Below are positions 8,728 to 17,620 of a stretch of 64,000 nt of DNA, piece after piece; the stretch's first letter is position 1; each line of letters begins with the position of its first letter. The DNA lies in assembly GCA_965276835.1 (NCBI GenBank), contig OZ255631.1, positions 5,022,001-5,086,000 of the forward strand. Direction: 5' to 3'. The notes under the pieces are model-generated. The model was not told the origin of the DNA. It saw nothing but the letters and a program-made list of their open reading frames with translations, and did no database searches. The position numbers were made by a program, and so were the translations under genes. This DNA is from BOG-932 sp965276835. Its GTDB lineage: Bacteria > Pseudomonadota > Alphaproteobacteria > BOG-932 > Roseiterribacteraceae.

Positions 8728-9897
8728 CTACGTCAACTGAATTGAAAGCGACGACGGTCCACGTAGGATAAAGCCGCCGTATTTGACTTCGCCGACAGTC
8801 TGATAATTCGGAAATCTGTCGAAAAAGGAGCTCATGGCAATTTTCGCTTCCAACCTCGCCAAGCCCGCTCCAAGGCAATTGTGCATTCCGACCCCGAAGC
8901 TAAGGTGGGGCTTCAACGCTCGATAAATGTCGAACGATAATGGCTGCTCATATTTGTCTGGATCTCGATTGGCTGCTCCAACCAAAACGAAGAGTTGATC
9001 TCCGTCGGTCAGCTCCACTCCCGCCAACTCCATATTGCCGCGCACAAGGCGGGGACCGCCTTGAGTCACCGATTCCCACCGCATGACTTCTTCTAGTGCT
9101 TTCGGCAAAATCGAGCGATTCTCGACCACTTCCTGTCGGGCTTTAGGATGATTGGAAAAAACCGCAATCGCCTGCGCGATCCATTTCGCCGTCGTTTCAT
9201 TGCCTGCAAAGAGAAGTTGCCGACAGTTTTGTAGCAACTCGCCATCGGAAAGCGTCTCGCCGACGCCTGAATTCACCATCTCGCTGATTAAACCATCTCG
9301 AGGATCGCCGCGTCGATCACGAATCTCTCCAAGAAGATAATCTGACAATTCGAGTTTAGCCCGTTCACCTGCCCGCCATTTTGGCGATTCATAATCATCG
9401 CCGGCCGAGGTGGCATCCCCCATGTCATCGCTCCACTTCACAATGCTTGGATGCATTTCCCGCGGAAGGCCCAGCATTTGGAGGATTACGTAGGCAGGTA
9501 GGTCGCGCGAGAAAGCGCCGATGATATCGACGACCTCTCCATCGTGCAGTCTATCCTCCACGGCTCCAAGCAGCCCTTGAGCGACATCGGCAATGATTAG
9601 GCGCAGCGTCTCTAGAGATGGAGGCTTGAATGATTCGCTCCAAACGCCTCTCAGCTGGTCGTGCCGTGCTTTGTCATCCATGCTGATAAAAGCGTCAGCG
9701 CCGAATAGCTGCGCCTCGAACGTCCCTTCAATTCCAAAGCAGCGATAGTCCGACAGAATTCTGCGGCAGTGAGCATCTGAGGTTGCCATCCAGGTATTCA
9801 TTTTGCCGTTCCACACCAACGGCCCCTGGGCGCGGATTTCCTCGAGTGTCGGATATGGATCCCTTGCCATCTCCACTGAACCGAAGTCGACATCCAT
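8728..9897 (-). CDS. Cytochrome P450
   Basis: A 389-residue soluble bacterial P450. The I-helix oxygen-activation motif is LLFAGNETTAKW; the ExxR pair is in ALEEVMRWESV; and the heme loop FGVGMHNCLG places the thiolate ligand at about Cys341. ATG 9897 (preceded by GAGGATCTCT) is preferred over ATG 9972, because the extra 25 residues look unlike a P450 N-terminus. The size and lack of membrane segment fit class I enzymes that take electrons from a ferredoxin; one such ferredoxin is at 19829. A candidate operator lies about 87 bp upstream at 9984-10003. The LLM gene at 7390 is downstream in the same direction. Likely role is the hydroxylation of a hydrophobic substrate. Confidence 0.95.
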   Translation of the reverse strand: MDVDFGSVEMARDPYPTLEEIRAQGPLVWNGKMNTWMATSDAHCRRILSDYRCFGIEGTFEAQLFGADAFISMDDKARHDQLRGVWSESFKPPSLETLRLIIADVAQGLLGAVEDRLHDGEVVDIIGAFSRDLPAYVILQMLGLPREMHPSIVKWSDDMGDATSAGDDYESPKWRAGERAKLELSDYLLGEIRDRRGDPRDGLISEMVNSGVGETLSDGELLQNCRQLLFAGNETTAKWIAQAIAVFSNHPKARQEVVENRSILPKALEEVMRWESVTQGGPRLVRGNMELAGVELTDGDQLFVLVGAANRDPDKYEQPLSFDIYRALKPHLSFGVGMHNCLGAGLARLEAKIAMSSFFDRFPNYQTVGEVKYGGFILRGPSSLSIQLT

Positions 9898-9983
9898 ACT
9901 GAGAGATCCTCGTCGTCTTTGGCGGAAAGCTCCTGGTGCGTAAACGCAACCGTCACGCACACCGGCGCCCATGGAGAGAGAAT

Positions 9984-10003
9984 ACCAAACGCCGTATGAT
10001 TAG
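9984..10003 (+). promoter_or_regulatory. Candidate operator A (ACCAAAC-type motif)
   Basis: ACCAAACGCCGTATGATTAG lies about 87 bp upstream of the P450 start. It matches the copy at 23950 at 16 of 20 positions. Regulator unknown; the TetR protein at 44467 is a candidate. Confidence 0.5.
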
Positions 10004-10295
10004 TAAAGTAACGTGATTTTTGTTAGTCGGCCGCGATCCATCTCTCTGAAAAGACGCTTAAATCTTGAATGGACGCGACTTAAACCCATTCGAACGTAAA
10101 GACGAATGCACCGAGCCGAGTTTTTCGATCCGTGCTCCGCGGAGCTATCGAAACATGAACATGACCGTCCAGCGATGACTGGGGAAGCGGCTGCGAGCAA
10201 TTTCGGCAAGATGCTTGAGCCGTGACACCCGCGATCGGACGAACGATGCAGAAAAATATCATGTTGCGTCGATCCTGCATCTGGACTATTAGGTA

Positions 10296-10315
10296 ACCAA
10301 ACATCGTTCGTTTAA
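10296..10315 (+). promoter_or_regulatory. Candidate operator B (ACCAAAC-type motif)
   Basis: ACCAAACATCGTTCGTTTAA ends 20 bp upstream of the ATG of the LLM gene at 10336. The first 12 bases are identical to the copy at 23950. A protein bound here would overlap or abut the ribosome binding region, which suggests repression. Confidence 0.55.
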
Positions 10316-10335
10316 AGGCTACTCGGAGATTGATA

Positions 10336-11424
10336 ATGAAGGTCGGCATGGTGCTGTTGTTCCAGGGGACTGGCCCGAAGCGTACGGATCAGGATGTCTA
10401 TAAGGCGGAGTTGAAGCTCGGGGATCTCGCCGAACCGCTTGGCTTTGACTCCCTGTGGGGTGTCGAACATCACTTCACCGATTATACGATGATCCCTGAC
10501 GTGATTCAGTACCTGACCTATTTCGCTGGGCGTACGAAACACATTGAGCTGGGCACCCAAGTCGTCGTTCTGCCTTGGCATCAACCAATGCGCGTCGCGG
10601 AGCAGATTTCGATGCTTGATAACCTATCCGGCGGACGGGTCCAATTTGCTATGGGTCGCGGACTAGGTCGCGTTGAGTTTGGCGGCTTTGGTGTTGACCA
10701 GAACAAGTCTCGTGAAATTTTTGTTGAATCGGCAGAGATGATTCTGTCCGGGCTTGAGCGAGGCTGGTGTGAATATAATGGCAGTCAGGTAAAGCAGGAG
10801 CGGCGAGACATCCGCCCGCGTCCCTTTAAGTCTTTCAAGGGACGGGTTTTTTCTCCCGTTGTTTCTCCTGAATCCGCTGCGGTCGTGGCGAAGCTAGGCC
10901 TCGGTCTTCTTATAGTTCCGCAGAAGCCTTGGGAGCAGATTGATGCGGATATCGCGAACTACAGCAAAGTATATCGCGAAGTCCACAACGAAGAGCCACC
11001 GCTTCACGTCGCGGGCGCGTGGGTCTTCTGTGACAAGAATGCCGCGCGCGCTGAAGAACTGGCGCGTAAATATATTGGTGCTTACTACGATTCAGTCGTA
11101 GAACATTACGAATTGGCGAGTGATCATCTCGGCAAGACCAAGGGCTACGAGAGCTATCGCGCAATGCAAGAGGTAGCATCCACGGCGAGTGGAAGAGATC
11201 AGCTGATAGACTTTTTCCTCAGCCTGCAGGTCTACGGCACCCCCGATCAGGTGTATGAGCGTATCGTTGAAAACGCGACGCGCCTGCGCGCGGGCACCTT
11301 CACTGGCTCGTTCAGCTATGGCGGTATGCCCTATGATGAAGCGGAGCGGAGTTTGCGTCTTTTCGCATCAGACGTGGTGCCGAGACTAAAACAATTCACG
11401 CCTAAGCGTGAATTGGCAGCATGA
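10336..11424 (+). CDS. LLM class flavin-dependent oxidoreductase 2
   Basis: A 362-residue luciferase-like monooxygenase. It opens with a KVGMVLLFQGTG strand, has FDSLWGVEHHF (about residues 36-46), the flavin-proximal MLDNLSGGRVQFAMGRG block near residue 95, and a C-terminal GTPDQVYERI that is common in the class. ATG 10336 is chosen over TTG 10330 because CGGAG sits 7 bases upstream. It is divergent from the P450 gene and is followed 181 bp later by a cyclase-family gene, a pairing seen again in this region. A hairpin resembling a Rho-independent terminator lies inside the coding sequence at 10819-10852. Needs reduced flavin from a reductase; substrate unknown. Confidence 0.9.
   Translation: MKVGMVLLFQGTGPKRTDQDVYKAELKLGDLAEPLGFDSLWGVEHHFTDYTMIPDVIQYLTYFAGRTKHIELGTQVVVLPWHQPMRVAEQISMLDNLSGGRVQFAMGRGLGRVEFGGFGVDQNKSREIFVESAEMILSGLERGWCEYNGSQVKQERRDIRPRPFKSFKGRVFSPVVSPESAAVVAKLGLGLLIVPQKPWEQIDADIANYSKVYREVHNEEPPLHVAGAWVFCDKNAARAEELARKYIGAYYDSVVEHYELASDHLGKTKGYESYRAMQEVASTASGRDQLIDFFLSLQVYGTPDQVYERIVENATRLRAGTFTGSFSYGGMPYDEAERSLRLFASDVVPRLKQFTPKRELAA
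10819..10852 (+). terminator. Terminator-like hairpin inside the LLM 2 coding sequence
   Basis: CGTCCCTT (10819-10826) and AAGGGACG (10837-10844) form an 8-bp perfect stem with a 10-base loop. They are followed by GG and six T (10847-10852). The shape is that of an intrinsic terminator, but it lies about 480 bases into an open gene, so it may be chance. Confidence 0.35.
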
Positions 11425-11605
11425 ACAAGTGTGTGTGACGACGCCCAGGCTTCTGCGGAGTGCCCAGTCCTCCTAAGCTTTATCCCTGCTTTGCCCCGCA
11501 AAAGATGAACGTGGAGTTCAGGGCGCGCCGATAAAACGATCATTTCGCCACGGGAGCGCCGGGGAAGACTCGAAAGATCGGCGCCAAACTCCGACAGAGA
11601 GATCC

Positions 11606-12577
11606 ATGAGAAAAATTGATTTGCAGACGATCCCCAAGTTTGAGGAACTTCCGACTAGGGCGGGGGCGCCGAGCGATTCCAATTGGGGTGTGTTTGGCGA
11701 TGAGGACGAAGTCGGGTGCGTTAACTTCCTCACACCGGAAGGAATTGTCGCTGCGGCTAAGCTTGTTAGCGCCGGTAAGGTTTTTCGTCTTGACACCCCG
11801 ATCAACTTTGCCGAGCCGCCGCTATTCGGGCGAGAAGCGACCCATCACACGAAGATTGATCATTCCAAGCATGGGTTCCTGTGTTTGGATGACAAACTCG
11901 ACTCTTATAACACCCAGGAAGGCAGTCAATGGGATGGGCTCGGCCATATCGGCAATTTGCGCGCTCAGGCGTACTATAACGGGGTCACTCATGATCAAAT
12001 CAAGAATTCGGATAAGCTCGGAATTCATAATTGGGCCGACCGTTTCGTCGGGCGTGGTATCTTAATCGACGTCTTCCGATACCGTGCGGACCAGGGGCAG
12101 CAGGTCAATCCCTTAAGTAATCATAAATATAGTCTTGACGATCTTCAGGCGGCACTCAAGGCTCAAAATCAGGATATCAAACAAGGATCAATCCTCCTGG
12201 TGCGGACCGGTTGGATGCAGGCCTATCTCGCGGCCTCACGTGACGCGAAGACCGAGATGGCTCCTATGGACAAGCTAAAGGCGTGTGGATTGGATGATAG
12301 CCGCGAAATGGTGGCTTGGCTGTGGGACAACCGGATCGCTGCGATTGCCACGGATTGCCCAGCGGTAGAGCCGTGGCCATGGGATTTTCAAAACGAAGGC
12401 GCATTGCACTATCGCACTCTGTCGCTGCTCGGTCTGCCCTTGGGCGAACAGTTTATGCTCGATAAACTCGCTGACGACTGCGCTGCCGACGGTCGCTGGG
12501 AGTTCATGCTGGTATCGACCCCGCTAAATTTACGCGGGGGCATAGCTTCTCCACCCAATGCAGTCGCCATTAAATAG
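11606..12577 (+). CDS. Cyclase family protein (kynurenine formamidase-like hydrolase) 1
   Basis: A 323-residue metal-dependent hydrolase of the cyclase family (PF04199 type). The segment QWDGLGHIGNL near residue 110 corresponds to the family's metal-binding histidine/aspartate motif, and the final PLNLRGGIASPPNAVAIK is a recurrent family C-terminus. Members open cyclic amides, lactones or formamides. ATG 11606 is preceded by GAGAGATCC. It is downstream of an LLM monooxygenase in the same direction; if that enzyme performs a Baeyer-Villiger oxidation, this one could open the resulting lactone (inference). A paralogue is at 22806, sharing the GLGH core and the GGxxSPxxxxAIK ending. Confidence 0.88.
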   Translation: MRKIDLQTIPKFEELPTRAGAPSDSNWGVFGDEDEVGCVNFLTPEGIVAAAKLVSAGKVFRLDTPINFAEPPLFGREATHHTKIDHSKHGFLCLDDKLDSYNTQEGSQWDGLGHIGNLRAQAYYNGVTHDQIKNSDKLGIHNWADRFVGRGILIDVFRYRADQGQQVNPLSNHKYSLDDLQAALKAQNQDIKQGSILLVRTGWMQAYLAASRDAKTEMAPMDKLKACGLDDSREMVAWLWDNRIAAIATDCPAVEPWPWDFQNEGALHYRTLSLLGLPLGEQFMLDKLADDCAADGRWEFMLVSTPLNLRGGIASPPNAVAIK

Positions 12578-12762
12578 TGCGGGACTAACCTGCTTTATCG
12601 GAGGGTAGCTTCGGAGAAAGCCGTAAATAGGACGTGCGCGTCGTAACGGTGAAACGGGCTCATCTCGTGGTTAAGGTGGAAGAATAACGGCAAGTACGGG
12701 GACGTGATCTTGCCACTGTCTCAACAAGTTTAACGCATATTGACCAATTGGAAGGGGTTATT

Positions 12763-13167
12763 ATGAATCTGGAAGGTGGGTGTTATTGCGGGTCAGTGCG
12801 GTATTCTGCCATAGGCGAGCCGGTGATGCAGGCGCAATGCCATTGCCGCGAGTGCCAATACATCTCGGGCGGGGCACCGCATCTCTTTGTTGCTATTCCA
12901 GTTACGGGGTTCAGCTACACCAAGGGGTCCCCGAAGCAATTCGTTCGCAGTGACCTCGAACGGCCGACGATTCGTGAGTTCTGTGCAGAGTGCGGAACGC
13001 ATATCGTTACCCGTCCTCCAGCGTTTCCCCTGGCGCTCATCAAGGTTGGTACGTTCGACGATCCGTCGGTCTTCGAAGGGCCAAGACTCGCGATTTTTAC
13101 GATCGACCAGCAGTCGTACCATCAAATTCCGGAAGGAATTCCCTCTTTTGAGCGCCTCCCGGGGTAG
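12763..13167 (+). CDS. GFA family zinc protein (CENP-V/GFA domain)
   Basis: A 134-residue protein of the glutathione-dependent formaldehyde-activating (GFA) fold. Zinc-binding cysteines are visible at residues 7 and 9 (GCYCG), 26, 28 and 31 (QCHCREC), and 74 and 77 (FCAECGT). ATG 12763 is chosen over an upstream TTG at 12748 because GGAAGGGG precedes it. The family name comes from a debated role in S-hydroxymethylglutathione formation; most members have unknown function. It sits alone between a cyclase and an SDR on the same strand, with roughly 185- and 256-bp gaps. Confidence 0.92.
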   Translation: MNLEGGCYCGSVRYSAIGEPVMQAQCHCRECQYISGGAPHLFVAIPVTGFSYTKGSPKQFVRSDLERPTIREFCAECGTHIVTRPPAFPLALIKVGTFDDPSVFEGPRLAIFTIDQQSYHQIPEGIPSFERLPG

Positions 13168-13423
13168 CCTGTGCAGAGTTGTCGGGTGGCCGATAGGCAA
13201 AGCTTTGATTGATTGGACGATCCATTTACGAACCCCGTTAATTCGGTCCGATACTTCATTAACGGCGTGGCGGCAGTCGCGGCGGCAACCGGATACCTCA
13301 CGAGAGGGTGAAAATTCGGAGGGCCCCGCCTGCGGTTTTGCGTCGCCGTTCGCCGGCAACGCGTTTGCGGTGGTTTCTCAATGTGAGGCGGCCACCCGGC
13401 CCCTGAATTTGGAGAGGTAAGGA

Positions 13424-14185
13424 ATGGATATTCATGGGCACGCGGCTATCGTAACTGGGGGCGCGTCCGGTTTGGGTGGTGCAACCGCAGCGTTGTTGTC
13501 TCGCGCTGGCGCCCGGGTCGCTATCTTCGACCTCAATACGGAGGCCGGACTCGCCCATGCTGAGACAATCGGAGGGATGTTTGTCAGGACCGATGTGAGC
13601 GACGATCAAAGCGTCACTGACGCAATTGACGCCGCAAGTAAAGCCCATGGCGTAGCACGTTTATTAGTCAACTGCGCGGGGATTGGTCCGGCAATAAAGA
13701 CGGTTGGCCGAGATGCGAAGCCACACCCTCTCGACGCATTCCGCAGAGCAATCGAGGTCAACCTTATTGGGACGTTCAACACTGTTTCCAAATTCGCCGC
13801 GCAACTGAGCGAAGTTGATCCAATAGGTGAGGAGCGCGGCGTGATCATTAACACCGCGTCGGTTGCCGCCTATGACGGGCAGGTTGGTCAGGCCGCCTAT
13901 TCGGCGTCCAAAGCTGGGATCGTTGGCATGACGCTGCCGATTGCGCGCGATCTTGCGCAACACCGGATTAGAGTTATGACGATCGCGCCTGGCCTTTTCC
14001 TGACTCCGCTACTGATGACTCTGCCACAGACCGCGCGGGATAGCCTGTCCACCCAAGTTCCGCACCCAAGCCGTCTAGGCAGTCCGGAGGAATATGCTCA
14101 GCTTGTGGAGAGTATAATCACGAACCCGATGCTCAACGGCGAAACCATCCGCCTTGATGGCGCCATCAGAATGGCGCCCCGGTGA
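13424..14185 (+). CDS. SDR family oxidoreductase (3-hydroxyacyl-CoA dehydrogenase-like)
   Basis: A 253-residue classical SDR. TGGASGLGGATA at about residues 11-22 is the NAD(P)-binding loop, NCAGIGPA the second motif, and YSASK near residue 156 the catalytic pair. The layout with RRAIEVNLIGTFN and the closing NGETIRLDGAIRMAPR resembles type II 3-hydroxyacyl-CoA dehydrogenases (HSD17B10 type), so an acyl-CoA or steroid-like alcohol is possible but unproven. GGAGAGGTAAGG precedes ATG 13424. It is the last gene before the remnant-flanked porin. Confidence 0.9.
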   Translation: MDIHGHAAIVTGGASGLGGATAALLSRAGARVAIFDLNTEAGLAHAETIGGMFVRTDVSDDQSVTDAIDAASKAHGVARLLVNCAGIGPAIKTVGRDAKPHPLDAFRRAIEVNLIGTFNTVSKFAAQLSEVDPIGEERGVIINTASVAAYDGQVGQAAYSASKAGIVGMTLPIARDLAQHRIRVMTIAPGLFLTPLLMTLPQTARDSLSTQVPHPSRLGSPEEYAQLVESIITNPMLNGETIRLDGAIRMAPR

Positions 14186-14210
14186 ATACTGCATGTCGTT
14201 CTACCACCGA

Positions 14211-14394
14211 GTCCTGTGGACGGATTTGCTCAAAATAATGCCGCAGACGAAGGCGACGATTGCTTTGTAGTTCCGGGCGGTTTTTTTCACAGCAGACCCG
14301 AATCAAACCGACCTCCTATGAATCACGCGGCAAGCCCAACAAGAATCATCGAAGCGCAAACCGATTCAATCGGTCGCAAATCCGTGCACACGAC
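14211..14394 (-). mobile_element. IS5/IS427-like remnant (MITE-like), left of the porin gene
   Basis: A 184-bp piece with terminal inverted repeats: the left end GTCCTGTGGACGGATTTGC and the reverse complement of the right end GTCGTGTGCACGGATTTGC agree at 17 of 19 positions. Inside, the + strand frame 'GFAQNNAADEGDDCFVV' is similar to the minus-strand frame 'AFDQDESASEGDDCGVI' of the remnant at 16144-16447. Both are therefore end pieces of related elements from which most of the transposase gene has been deleted. It lies in the opposite orientation to that second remnant. Confidence 0.7.
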
Positions 14395-14477
14395 CTAACA
14401 ACACGCACAGAACTACCCTCCGTTTGCACAGCTGTAAATTGCGGAATATCTAGCTGAATATAACGACTGGAGAACCT

Positions 14478-16052
14478 GTGGTGCGTCTGACTTTGTTGAT
14501 TTCATTCCTTTCCGCCGGACTGATAGTGGGGTCGAACGGCTTAGCGCAGGCTCCGGCGCGCGCCGACGACCTCCCAGCCGCCGAACCGGCTCCGGCTGCT
14601 CCGCCCACCCTCGCACCCTGCACGAGCGCCCAGGAGGTCTTCTTCACCGATTGTCCGCTGACTTGGCAAGGCATCACCCTGTACGGCACCTATGACCTCG
14701 GCTTGGGCTGGGTCAGTCACGGTCTACCGGCAAGCGGCTCTAACTATGAAGGCGAATCGCTGGTCAACCGGAACGGCAACCACTCACGATTCCTTGTTGC
14801 GCCGAACAACCTGTCGCAGACGGGTCTGGGCCTCAAGGCCAAGGAAGAGATTACGGATGGCTGGTCCGTTGTGTTCAACGCTTTGACCGGCATCAATCCG
14901 CAGTCCGGCGAACTCGCCGACTTGGCAGCCACCAACACCCGCAACAACGGCCTCCCCCGGGGCAGCTATGCCTTTGCCGGCGACGGCGCGCGCGCTGGGC
15001 AAGTCTTCAACGACGAACTCTATGGCGGTATATCGTCCGACGAACTCGGCACCCTGACCTTCGGCCGTCAGCGCGCTCTCGGTACCGATGCGATGCTCGC
15101 TTACGATCCGGCCGGTGGCGCCTATTCCTTTTCGTTCATCGGCTATAACGGCCTGATGGCCGGCGGCGGCGACACCCAGGACACACGTTGGGACGACGCG
15201 CTTAAATATCGCCTCACCTATGGCCCCGTCCATTTCGGCGCGATGTATAAATTCGCCGACGGCCAGGGCGGCTGCTACTCGGCCGCCTCCACGTTTACTG
15301 CCGTCACTTGTACACCGGAAGCGCCGCATAACTCAGCATATGGATTCGACCTCGGTGGAACTTACGCTAACTTCTCCGCCGATGTCGTTGTCCAACATGT
15401 TAACCAGGCAATCAGCGTCCTCAACCCGTTGCTAGGGCCCACCAGCCTGTCGGCGCCGTATCAGTCGGCCCTCGACAGCATCAATACAAACCCCATCACC
15501 GGGGCCAATCTGGTCGGAACGAACAACACCGAATATGGCATCGTGACCGACAACACCGCCGTTATGGTCGCTGCCAAATATAGCTGGGACCCGTTCAAGT
15601 TCTTTGTCGGTTACGAACACATCTTGATGACTAATCCGGCTAACCCGCTGGGCATCGGCGCCACCGCCCAGGGCGGTTATGTCTTGAGCGGCGTCGAAGA
15701 CAACAATCTTGATTCCACAAAGATTGTTCAGATCTTCTGGACGGGTGTGAAATATGAGTACGACAGCAAGACCGCCATTACCTTGTCCTACTACCGTGAG
15801 TGGCAGAACGACTTCCGTCTTCCATCGACCTGCTCGGCCGCCGCCGGCTTCCGCAGTTCCTGCGCGGGCACGCTCAATGAGGTTTCGCTTTATGTGGATT
15901 ATCACTTCACGAAGCGCTTCGACATCTATGGCGGCATTGCCTATTCTAACGTGACTGGCGGTCTGGCCATCGCCATTCCTCACGGCCCCGGCGTCCCATA
16001 TTACTACGACGACAATCTCGCTCCGACAGTTGGTGCGCGTTATGTCTTCTGA
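14478..16052 (+). CDS. Outer-membrane porin
   Basis: A 524-residue protein with an N-terminal signal sequence (hydrophobic LLISFLSAGLIVGS, then a likely cleavage near ARADD). A short Pro/Ala-rich linker follows, then repeated alternating amphipathic strands typical of a beta-barrel. The mature start ITLYGTYDLGLGW and the closing GARYVF with terminal phenylalanine are hallmarks of Gram-negative porins and BAM recognition. Two adjacent GTG codons (14478, 14481) are possible starts after GGAG; no ATG fits. It would let small hydrophilic substrates through the outer membrane. The gene is followed by a strong terminator and is bracketed by two inverted IS remnants, which suggests it arrived or moved as a unit. 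Confidence 0.9.
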   Translation: MVRLTLLISFLSAGLIVGSNGLAQAPARADDLPAAEPAPAAPPTLAPCTSAQEVFFTDCPLTWQGITLYGTYDLGLGWVSHGLPASGSNYEGESLVNRNGNHSRFLVAPNNLSQTGLGLKAKEEITDGWSVVFNALTGINPQSGELADLAATNTRNNGLPRGSYAFAGDGARAGQVFNDELYGGISSDELGTLTFGRQRALGTDAMLAYDPAGGAYSFSFIGYNGLMAGGGDTQDTRWDDALKYRLTYGPVHFGAMYKFADGQGGCYSAASTFTAVTCTPEAPHNSAYGFDLGGTYANFSADVVVQHVNQAISVLNPLLGPTSLSAPYQSALDSINTNPITGANLVGTNNTEYGIVTDNTAVMVAAKYSWDPFKFFVGYEHILMTNPANPLGIGATAQGGYVLSGVEDNNLDSTKIVQIFWTGVKYEYDSKTAITLSYYREWQNDFRLPSTCSAAAGFRSSCAGTLNEVSLYVDYHFTKRFDIYGGIAYSNVTGGLAIAIPHGPGVPYYYDDNLAPTVGARYVF

Positions 16053-16101
16053 TCGGTTTCCGTGGAAAGCAATCCGCCGAATCGGGCATGAAATCAGGCC
16101 C

Positions 16102-16127
16102 CGCGAGCATCGGCTCGCGAGGTTTTT
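16102..16127 (+). terminator. Rho-independent terminator of the porin gene
   Basis: CGCGAGC (16102-16108), loop ATCG, then GCTCGCG (16113-16119) form a 7-bp GC-rich perfect stem, followed by AGG and five T. It starts 50 bp after the porin stop codon. Confidence 0.85.
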
Positions 16128-16143
16128 GGGGACTGTTTAGTTA

Positions 16144-16447
16144 GGTGTTGTGGACGGATTGCGGCAAATAGAATCTGGTGGCCCTAAGGGGTTTCGTGCG
16201 TGATTCATAGCAAGTCGGTTGACGGAGGCCGACCATGTGACGCTGATGACGGAAGAAGAACGGGATTTTGCGGTTGCAGTTTTCCGGGCGGCTCGCTCGC
16301 GCCGCGGCGACGTTGGCGTGATGAGCGCAAGTTCCTGGAGGCGCTGCCGTATTTTTCGCTCTGCGATGTGAGAAAGCCGCTCTCAATTACGCCGCAATCA
16401 TCGCCTTCGCTTGCGCTCTCATCTTGATCAAATGCGTCCACACCGCC
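16144..16447 (+). mobile_element. IS5/IS427-like remnant, right of the porin gene
   Basis: A 304-bp remnant with inverted ends: left GGTGTTGTGGACGGATT and right (reverse complement) GGCGGTGTGGACGCATT, agreeing at 14 of 17 positions. After the left end an ATG is followed at once by TGA, then an ATGACGGAAGAAGAA reading frame begins as in IS427-type transposases. It breaks, and sequence like the 3' end of such a gene follows. The transposase is internally deleted and frameshifted, so the element cannot move itself. Orientation is opposite to the remnant at 14211. Confidence 0.7.
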
Positions 16448-16513
16448 TAGACCTGATCGTGACGACCGCAATCGTACCGCCGTGTGACAAGCCGCGCGGC
16501 ACGTGAGTAGTGC

Positions 16514-17620
16514 TCACAGCGGTTGCCCGGCGCCGCTCAAGGCCGCCGTCTCGATCGCCTGCTGCCAGCGATGGAGCTTAACTGCATGCGCGAAGTCAGG
16601 CGCACAATCCGAGGGCCGGCCTTCGCGAAGGCCTTTCGAGAACGCGGCGTAGAGACGCGCGACATTGCCAGCCGGTCCCTCTGGCGCAGCCGGCACGAGC
16701 TCGTATTCGGACGGCACCGACATCGCTTCAACCTCGACCGCCTCGCCACAGCCACCGAACAGCAACGGCGGAACAAGCTGCATGTTGCCGACCGGTGAGG
16801 TCAGGATCAGATCGCCTTCGCTGCCATTGATCTCCCAGCGGAAATTGTCACCACGCGAGACGCCGCCGCGATAGAAGACGGAGGCGATGGCGCCGCTTGC
16901 GAACCGTCCAGTGAGTGCAATGTGGTCAGGGGCGGAAACTGTGATTTCCTCGCCAGTATCGGCCACCTGCACGACCTTCCGTCGTATCGCGGACTCCGCG
17001 CGCACTTCCGTAAAGTCGCCCAAGACGTAGCTAAGCGCATCGATAGCATGCATGGTTGGAACCGATAGGGTCGTGACGTTGTTCGCAGCATCATAGACAA
17101 AGCGATGCGCCTCATCGGTCACCGGACCCCAGCCCAGCCCGGATCCCACGATGGCGGTACCCAGAACTTCGCCGACATAGCCCTGCTTGACCAACGCCCG
17201 AGCGTATCGGATCGATGGTGCCATAGACGCCTGTAGACCGATCAGTGTCGCACTGCAGCTCCTTTTCGCCTGCAGAGCGAGCCGGTTGGTCTGATCCATA
17301 TCAATTCCCAACGGCCACTCGCACATGACCATCTTGCCGGCATCGAGCCCGGCCGCGACCAGTTGGTCATGGCAAGGAACTTTTACCGCGATGACAACCA
17401 GATCGACATCCCGCCGGGCGATAAGCTCGCGTGCATCGGCAAAGCCGGGTACACCGAACCGCTGCTGTGCGGCGCGGGCGGAGTCGAGATTCGAGGTTGC
17501 GACGGCTCTCAGTCGGTACTCTGACAGCGCGTCGATTGCGGGAAGGTGCGCGGCTACCGCCCAGCCGGGACGGGAGGGGCTCGCGCCGACAACGCCGACA
17601 CCGATCAATTGCACCGACAC
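16514..17620 (-). CDS. Gfo/Idh/MocA family oxidoreductase
   Basis: A 368-residue NAD(P)-dependent dehydrogenase. The N-terminal Rossmann fold starts QLIGVGVVGASPSRPGWA, and residues about 95-105 contain MVMCEWPLG where most family members have the EKP motif, so the lysine of that motif is replaced by tryptophan (E-W-P). That change is also seen in the Gal80-like branch. The C-terminal alpha/beta domain has the usual family layout (GAIASVFYRGG). Members act on sugars, inositols or diverse hydroxy compounds. It is isolated, on the minus strand, with no operon partner and a large upstream gap. The altered motif makes activity uncertain. Confidence 0.85.
   Translation of the reverse strand: MSVQLIGVGVVGASPSRPGWAVAAHLPAIDALSEYRLRAVATSNLDSARAAQQRFGVPGFADARELIARRDVDLVVIAVKVPCHDQLVAAGLDAGKMVMCEWPLGIDMDQTNRLALQAKRSCSATLIGLQASMAPSIRYARALVKQGYVGEVLGTAIVGSGLGWGPVTDEAHRFVYDAANNVTTLSVPTMHAIDALSYVLGDFTEVRAESAIRRKVVQVADTGEEITVSAPDHIALTGRFASGAIASVFYRGGVSRGDNFRWEINGSEGDLILTSPVGNMQLVPPLLFGGCGEAVEVEAMSVPSEYELVPAAPEGPAGNVARLYAAFSKGLREGRPSDCAPDFAHAVKLHRWQQAIETAALSGAGQPL

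Larger units (their letters stand above)
9898..10335. other. Divergent intergenic region between P450 and LLM gene 2
   Basis: This 438-bp stretch separates two divergently transcribed genes and holds no credible gene. It contains two copies of the recurring ACCAAAC-type motif, one near each gene start (9984-10003 and 10296-10315), so it is probably a bidirectional promoter region. Confidence 0.6.
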
